The translations under genes and the position numbers were made by a program. Positions 58,762 to 64,000 of a DNA stretch of 64,000 bases are shown here, one piece after another; positions within the stretch are counted from its first letter, which is position 1, and every line of letters starts with the position of its first letter. The notes beneath the pieces were generated by a model, which saw nothing but the letters and a program-made list of their open reading frames with translations, was not told the origin of the DNA and ran no database searches. Source of the stretch: Turnera subulata (taxonomy: Eukaryota; Streptophyta; Magnoliopsida; Malpighiales; Passifloraceae); the NCBI GenBank assembly GCA_028386065.3, contig JAKUCV010005689.1, forward strand, positions 31,656-95,655. The letters are read 5' to 3'.

Positions 58762-60193
58762 ATGGCGGTTTCAGACACAAAGTTTGAGGTGGAGCAATTT
58801 GATGGTAAGAAGGATTTCAGTCTCTGGCAAAGCAACATCAAAGATCTGTTGGTGCAGCAGGGGTTGATGAAGACGCTCTTTGGCAAGGAGAAGAAGCCAA
58901 AGGACATGAAGGATGAAGATTGGGAGGAGCTCGAGCAGCGAGCTGTCAGTACCATCAGATTAACTCTTGCGCCAGAGGTGAAGTACAGTGTGATGGACGA
59001 GACAAATCCGGTGGAGCTGATGAAGAAATTAGAAGATATTTATATGTCGAAATCACCCACAATCGATTGTTTATGAAGAAGGAGTTGTACCAGTTAAAGA
59101 TGCACGAAGATACGCATGTTGTTGATCACATCAATAGATTTAATAAGTTGATTAAGGAGTTGGGTAGTATTGATGTGAAGAAGAGGATAAGGCCTTGATG
59201 TTGTTGATGTCTCTTCCGCATTCGTATGATAATTTGAGGAATTCACTGTGTGTTGGGAAGCAGACTCTTTCAGTTGCAGATGTGACAGCAGTACTGATGG
59301 AGAATTTCAAGTTGAACCAGTCTAGTAGCAGTACAGGTGAAAAAGTTGCCGTAGCAGAGGTTAACCGTGGCAGGGGCCCGTCACGGTCTAACAAGTTTCG
59401 AAGAAATTCTAGATCTGGTTCAACAGGAAGAGTTGATTACAAAGATAAAGAGTGTTACTACTATCACAGGAAGGGCCATATCCAATTTTATTGTGAGGAG
59501 ATAAAGAAGGATATGGAAGAACTGAAGAAAAATCGCAAGAAGTCTGGTGAGACTGCGATTGTTGAAGATGATTCAGATGGTGATGCCTTCCTGGTACAAG
59601 AAGAAAAAGGTGAGCACAAAGTCGAAGATTCGTGAATTCTTGATTCTGCCTGTTCATTTCATATTTATGCAAATAAGGAGTGGTTAAGCAGCTACAAGCC
59701 TTGCAGTGGTGAAGAAGCAGTAGTATTGGCAGATAATCATGAATTAAAAATTCATGGTATTGGTAGTGTGAAGATCAAGATGCATGATGGATTTGTCAAG
59801 AATTTTGCAGATGTGAGGCACGTGCCGGAGCTTGGAAGAAATTTAATATCCCTAGGTAGACTTGATGCGAGAGGATATGGTTTTTCTTCTCGAGGTGGAG
59901 CTTTGAAGGTTACCAAAGGAGCCTTGGTAATTATGAAAGGGGAATTGATGGAGAAGAACCTTTACAGGTTGATTGGAAGTGCAGTGAAGAGTAGTACGAA
60001 GATTGAGGCTTGTGCAGAGTCAGGCAGAAAGCAGAACATCGTTGCATCCAACAAGAGGAAGGTTGGTTTTGCAATGATGACTAGTAGCAATGAAGATAGC
60101 CGCACACCACCATGTAGAACACCGAAGCAGATTTGGATGAAGAAAGATGAAGCTGTGAAGATCACCGAGCCCAATTCAGCCCAAGGTGGAGAT
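58762..60193 (+). pseudogene. Outer element gag and protease remnant
   Basis: Starts MAVSDTKFEVEQFDG, a copia Gag N-terminus, with LWQSNIKDLLVQQG and the Gag core; frames shift near 59075 and 59195. A zinc-knuckle-like CYYYHRKGHIQFYC (one Cys changed) follows near 59455, then after a TGA near 59633 a protease-like ILDSACSFHI and a domain ending near 60250. No integrase or RT follows before the 3' LTR. This short gene set defines it as a gag-only element. Confidence 0.82.
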
Positions 60194-60531
60194 TGTTGGG
60201 ATTTGGGCTGCAATTGGACTTGGCCCAAATTATGCTTTGGCTTGAAGGATAAGTAGCACAATTAATTTTGCTTGGAGTGTCCTCCAAGTAGTAGCTCCTT
60301 AGCTATTATAAATAGGAGGCTTTGTGTTTGGTTTTTTGTAGAGCTGCAAAGTATTTGTGGGTTTGCGGCTAGAGTAGAAAAAAAGAGTAGTTTTTTCTTG
60401 GGAGGTTTGATGTACTAATATTTTTATATTAGTGAAGATAAGAAATTCGTAGACGTAGGCAAGATTAAGGCCGAACCACGTTAAATCTTTGTGTCCTGTT
60501 TTTTTTTCTGCGAATTTTTTTGCACCCAACA
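60194..60531 (+). repeat. Outer element 3' LTR
   Basis: 338 bp, TGTTGGGATTTGG...GCACCCAACA; intact counterpart of the interrupted 5' LTR. Confidence 0.92.
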
Positions 60532-60600
60532 ATCACAATGTGCGTTTAGTGACCTCAATCCCTAAACCTTTATGTTCTTGGAATTCCAAAAGCTTATTGT
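60532..60600 (-). pseudogene. Inverted PG exon 2 fragment (part 2)
   Basis: Continuation of 50122-50160 past the LTR element: reverse complement gives ACAATAAGCTTTTGGAATTC, AACATAAAGG and TGAGGTCACTAAACGCAC, then intron 1 sequence beyond 60600 (CATTCACGAAT). It has a 10-bp deletion compared with the copy at 47663-47952. Confidence 0.87.
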
Positions 60601-61375
60601 CTGGCATTCACGAATTTATACAAATGATCAAACAACTTCATCAAGTATATATTTTACGATACAAGATACATTATGTAATGTGCGCTAACACCTAACATAT
60701 AATAGCATGTTCTCGTTCTTGCTAATTGTATGATTATTGGATTTCATCACTTGGAAGGAAGAGTGATCTGCTTTGCTGTTAGCACTCAATAGTTCCTTCT
60801 TCTATTACGAGCTGGAGAATCAACTAAATGTTTCAATTAAAATTGCTGAAAATTACTCAATGGAAGTTGCCAAGACACATAAACTAAACTCGAGCTAAAT
60901 TGTTCCAAATATGGTCCATGCCTTCATTTTGCTTCTCAAACCTAAAAAAAAATAATAATAAAATAAAAATTTTAATAAAAGAAGAAGGAGAAGAAGAAAG
61001 AAATGAGGGGTTTATTGGGGTTTAAGGTCGGGGGTTTTACCTTCTTCGACCGATCTTCACGTGCTTCTTGTACATAACCAAGTTTTGGAAAGTTCCAAAC
61101 TTTCAGTCCTTGCCCTCTATCTACCACTACTACTGCACTAGACCCGTCGTGGGTCCGTGTCGATCTTGGGTCTTCAGTGAGTGGAGGAGGTAGCAGATAG
61201 AAGATTTTGGTTACTGGGCTGCGGTGGAGTCGGACCTGCAGCGCGGATCTGGGCTTACAGAACTGAAAATGGAGCGGAGAAAGAATTCTTCCAACTACAC
61301 TGTGGATGTTGGGCTTCCGTGAAGTCATCAAACCCAAAACCTGAAACTTGTGCGGATGATGAGATAGTCTCATCC
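60601..61375. other. Gene-free DNA between PG fragments
   Basis: 60601-60690 is inverted PG intron 1 sequence. 60730-60815 repeats 46110-46200. From 60940 to 61370 I see a purine-rich tract and some G+C-richer sequence without a recognisable gene. Confidence 0.5.
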
Positions 61376-62217
61376 GCATCGAGTTGTCTTGTGATCATGA
61401 ACTCTTCTATGAAAACAGGAGATGATTGTCTCTCAATTGGTCAAGGTACACTGGACTTGTAGATCGAAGGAGTGAAATGTGGTCCTCACTATGGTATTAG
61501 GTGAGTTACTCCTTAAATCTACTTATGCCCGTAATCGTTTGAGTTCTTGTAATAATCATACGATCTGACAGGTTTTATTGGGTTGGTATTTAATTTGCAG
61601 GTTTGGTAGTTTAGCCAAAGAGAAAGAAGAACCCGGGGTTCAAAATGTAACCGTGAAAAGGACAGTTTTTACAGGTAGCAGAAATGGATTTAGGATCTAA
61701 GTCTTGGGCAAGACACAACAATTGGTTTATAAGAAGTGTTCAATTCATTTGTGCTGCTACCTGTAAAAAGAAGTGTTCAATTCATAGGTGTTGTTATGCA
61801 CATGCAATTCCCTATTAGTATTGATCAAGACTATTGCCCTCGCTGGCCGCTGCAACTTAAACTGTCCTAATCAGGCAATTAATTACCAAAAGATTTCTAG
61901 AAAAAAATGATTTCAACTTTATAATGTTTGAATTGTATCATGTCATAATATTATATACTCAATATTATTCCATTAATGTGTGACTATAAGTGTCGGGTGT
62001 CCAAATAAATGATATAACATATCAAGAAATTCAGGGAACATCAACCACAAGATTGCCATAAAATTTCATTGTAGCCAAATGTAGAGGAATCATATTGCAA
62101 GATATAAATTCGAGATATATCATATGTGAATCGAGCACCAATCTCTTTATTGTGTCCACGTTGATGAAATTGTCATCGGCAAACAAGATTGTACCTCCTT
62201 TAGATGTTCATAATTAG
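61376..62217 (+). pseudogene. Polygalacturonase PG8 (type B), decayed 3' half
   Basis: Begins inside exon 2 (ATCGAGTTGTCTTGTGATCATGA), keeps TGDDC, but has a TAG where Trp is expected (GACTTGTAGATCG) and GPHYG in place of GPGHG. Exon 3 (from 61602) has a TAA after RI of the RIK motif and a small internal duplication around AAGAAGTGTTCAATTCAT. The exon 4 region (about 61991-62217) has indels, and its acceptor AG is lost (TATAAG). Exon 1 and the promoter are absent. Confidence 0.88.
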
Positions 62218-62544
62218 AAAAAAAAAAAAAAGGGATATGCCATTTGTTTATGTACTTAGCCAGGAGGGACCTTTCTTTTTAATCAAAACTTAGCCAGGAG
62301 GAATCTGATTATTACACGAGTAATGACATCACCGCATTTAGTACGTTGAATTAAACAATTCCCAGTTCCTATAAAAGACGTTGTGTAATTATGTACCAAT
62401 AAAAGAGGTTCTGTAATTGATGCTATAAAAGGACAGTGCACACAAGGCAAAGGACCAAAACCCCCCACGTTTGCTTTTGCATTACATTAGTGAATCTAGT
62501 TACTCTGCTTCTTGGAAGAAGAAAGAACTGAGCTGCTGCTCATA

Positions 62545-63392
62545 ATGGAAGGAGGAGGAGCAAGAGTTGTGGAGAACAAGCAGGTGATCTTCAAAGGGTA
62601 CATAGAGGGGACACCAAAGGAGACAGATATGGAAGTGAAGGTTGGGAAGGTAGAGCTCAAGGCACCAAAAGGGTCCGGAGCACTGTTGGTCAAGAACTTG
62701 TACCTTTCTTGTGATCCATTCATGAGGGGCCGCATGCGTGAAAACTTTGATTCTTACATTCCTCCCTTTGTTCCTGGCCAGGTTAGATTATATCATTGGT
62801 TTTGCATTGACCATGTTTTGATCTTCCTCTACTGTTCTTTTCTTCTTCTTTCTTTCATGGCAGATTTCTGTTCATGGTATAGTGTTCCAAAAGAATGGAT
62901 TTGTTAAATTTTCTGGGCTCTTTCCTTTTCTGGGTAGGAGTGAATTTCTGGGTACATATTGCTTTTATTGTGTTGCGTTGTTTACATATTGATTTTCAAT
63001 GTTTCTGCGGCTGAGTTTTTGTTTCATATTGATTCAGAGGTACATGTTGAAACTATTTGCGTCGATGTGGCAGTTGTCTGATACTTTTGAATGTCTTCCG
63101 GAAACAGAATTTTTGTTGCCCCCTGGAAATAATAGTGAAACTCTTGTCTGTTTCCAAATTCTAGTATGTTTAAGACTCCGATGGTGGTGGTTCATGGTGC
63201 TATGTCTGATGCAGGCCTTGCAAGGATTTGGTGTCTCAAAAGTTTTGGAATCTGATCATCCGGATTTCAAGCATGGCGATATAGTCACAGGATTTACTTG
63301 TTGGGAAGAATACAGCATATTGCAGATAGAAAAAGGATTGAGAAAAATCAAGCAAGATGACATTCCTCTCTCATATTATGTGGGCCTTCTTG
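62545..63392 (+). CDS. NADPH-dependent 2-alkenal reductase, exons 1-2 (runs off the window)
   Basis: Medium-chain dehydrogenase/reductase family enzyme that reduces the double bond of reactive 2-alkenals (lipid peroxide products). Exon 1 62545-62781 (79 codons) contains VIFKGYIEGTPKETDMEV, LVKNLYLSCDPFMRGRM and YIPPFVPGQ, all typical of plant 2-alkenal reductases. Exon 2 63215-63392 continues ALQGFGVSKVLESDHPDF, GDIVTGFTCWEEYS and IPLSYYVGLLG, ending phase 1 at a GTATGC donor. The cofactor-binding half must lie to the right; I find no exon 3 in 63393-64000, so intron 2 is over 600 bp. The leader and upstream DNA (62260-62540) match 46260-46520. Confidence 0.88.
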
Positions 63393-63829
63393 GTATGCAC
63401 TTATTTTAGTCTTGAGCATCCCAATTCTTACTTCTTTTCTTTGTCATAGATGCATATAGGCGTAACCTTGGTATTTCTGTCAATAAGAAAGCAAATCATA
63501 TTACACAAGTTTTGGTCTCTTATTTTTGTTTTATTATGTTTCCTCAAAAATTTACTGCTGCAAAAGATTACTTTGATGCAGGTAGTTGATACTTTCGACT
63601 AGTTTTCTGTATTTTGAATTACATACTTGTGTATCACTTACAATATTCTATCATCAGCAATCAAAGTGTTAAATTATCATACAAGTGCGTGTCTGTTTTC
63701 GAATGTGAATCTGACCAAAAGGTTGATGTTTCTGCTTACTCCTGGTAATATGTAAATTTAGTTCAAACTATAAATCGGTAATTACGAATATGGCAACTGT
63801 ATTCCCAATAGATATAGTACAAGGACCAT

Positions 63830-64000
63830 TTAGCTAGACCTGGCAGTTCGTGTTGTCGTGTCGGGTTGAACAGGTAAACGGATTCTAAAACTTCAACCCA
63901 ACCCGACCCATTTAATAATCGTGTCGTGTCGTGTCCAACCCGTTTATTATCGTGTCGGGTTCGGGTTGACCCGCGGGTTACCTATTAAGTCTAACAAGCC
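63830..64000. repeat. Dispersed repeat with GTGTCG and ACCCG motifs in intron 2
   Basis: TTCGTGTTGTCGTGTCGGGT, CAACCCAACCCGACCC, TCGTGTCGTGTCGTGTCC and GGGTTGACCCGCGGGTT. Such sequence is a common dispersed repeat in dicots, and I take it as the edge of a non-autonomous element. The right boundary is outside the window. Confidence 0.55.

Larger units (their letters stand above)
50161..60531 (+). mobile_element. Outer LTR retrotransposon with gag only (TR-GAG type)
   Basis: TGTTGGGATTTGG at the left, CCCAACA at the right; 5-bp target duplication ATCAG/ATCAC (one mismatch, 50156-50160 and 60532-60536). LTRs of about 340 bp: 5' LTR in two parts (50161-50269 and 58488-58725), 3' LTR 60194-60531. 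The internal region of 1.47 kb has gag and a protease motif but no integrase or RT, so it depends on another copia element. An 8.2-kb copia element is nested in its 5' LTR. Confidence 0.9.

Noticed and set aside
60972..61379. 135-aa frame on the - strand
   Set aside because: Basic, low-complexity end in a purine-rich tract, no conserved domain, no splice context.

Overview
This window is nuclear DNA of a dicot plant. The signs are multi-exon genes with GT-AG introns, AT-rich intergenic DNA, and plant-type L1 LINEs, Ty1/copia elements, Mutator-like elements (MULEs), Helitrons and a CACTA element. Gene content (a fruit-type polygalacturonase cluster, a cinnamoyl-CoA-reductase-like gene, a 2-alkenal reductase) would suit Rosaceae, but that is an inference and not proven by the sequence. 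Two stretches of N (one base at 42500; 47986-48039) show a draft assembly.

The core is a tandem array of polygalacturonase (PG; pectin-degrading glycoside hydrolase family 28) genes on the + strand, all with the same four-exon structure (exons 2, 3 and 4 of about 290, 229 and 219-225 bp). PG1 (10111-11623) stands apart. Then come repeated pairs of one type A and one type B gene: A PG2 (15607-17147) with B PG3 (18982-20538); A PG4 (31077-32598) with B PG5 (33547-38540); A PG6 (40329-41823) with a B relic (43129-43221); and a further B copy, PG7 (47215-47952). Another broken B copy, PG8, lies at 61376-62217, and pieces of inverted exon 2 lie at 50122-50160 and 60532-60600. Only PG1, PG2 and PG4 read as intact (397, 394 and 394 aa). 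Every B copy is broken, each by different events. A proximal promoter block (a GCAGCTTTCTTTAG-like box, then CAACCTACACCATTC, then a TATAAATA box) recurs in front of nearly every copy, so the cluster probably shares its regulation.

Layout. 1-9120: end of a mariner-like element, a MULE with 10-bp target duplications (1997-3826), a 5'-truncated LINE (4000-7982) and a small retroposon (8501-9100), all pushed in upstream of PG1. 13185-14839: a second MULE of the same family that carries a fragment resembling exon 1 of a LIKE-COV gene (a Pack-MULE). 18068-18981: a long-TIR element that replaced the PG3 start codon. 20894-26847: a full-length but mutated LINE on the - strand, apparently inside a Helitron. 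27678-29914: a LINE that carries only ORF1, with its empty site preserved in the duplicated copy at 39171. 33970-36715: a truncated copia element inside PG5 exon 1. 37574-38276: a Helitron in PG5 intron 3. 44009-45710: a complete six-exon reductase gene on the - strand. 48040-50121: part of a CACTA element. 50161-60531: a gag-only LTR element with a full copia element (50270-58482) nested in its 5' LTR; the copia leader holds an array of paired AACATCGATGTT palindromes. 62545 to the right edge: the first two exons of a 2-alkenal reductase gene, a broken copy of which lies at 46371-46759.

The window therefore shows an expanding and decaying enzyme cluster, shaped by tandem duplication, sequence exchange between copies, inversion and layered transposon insertion.
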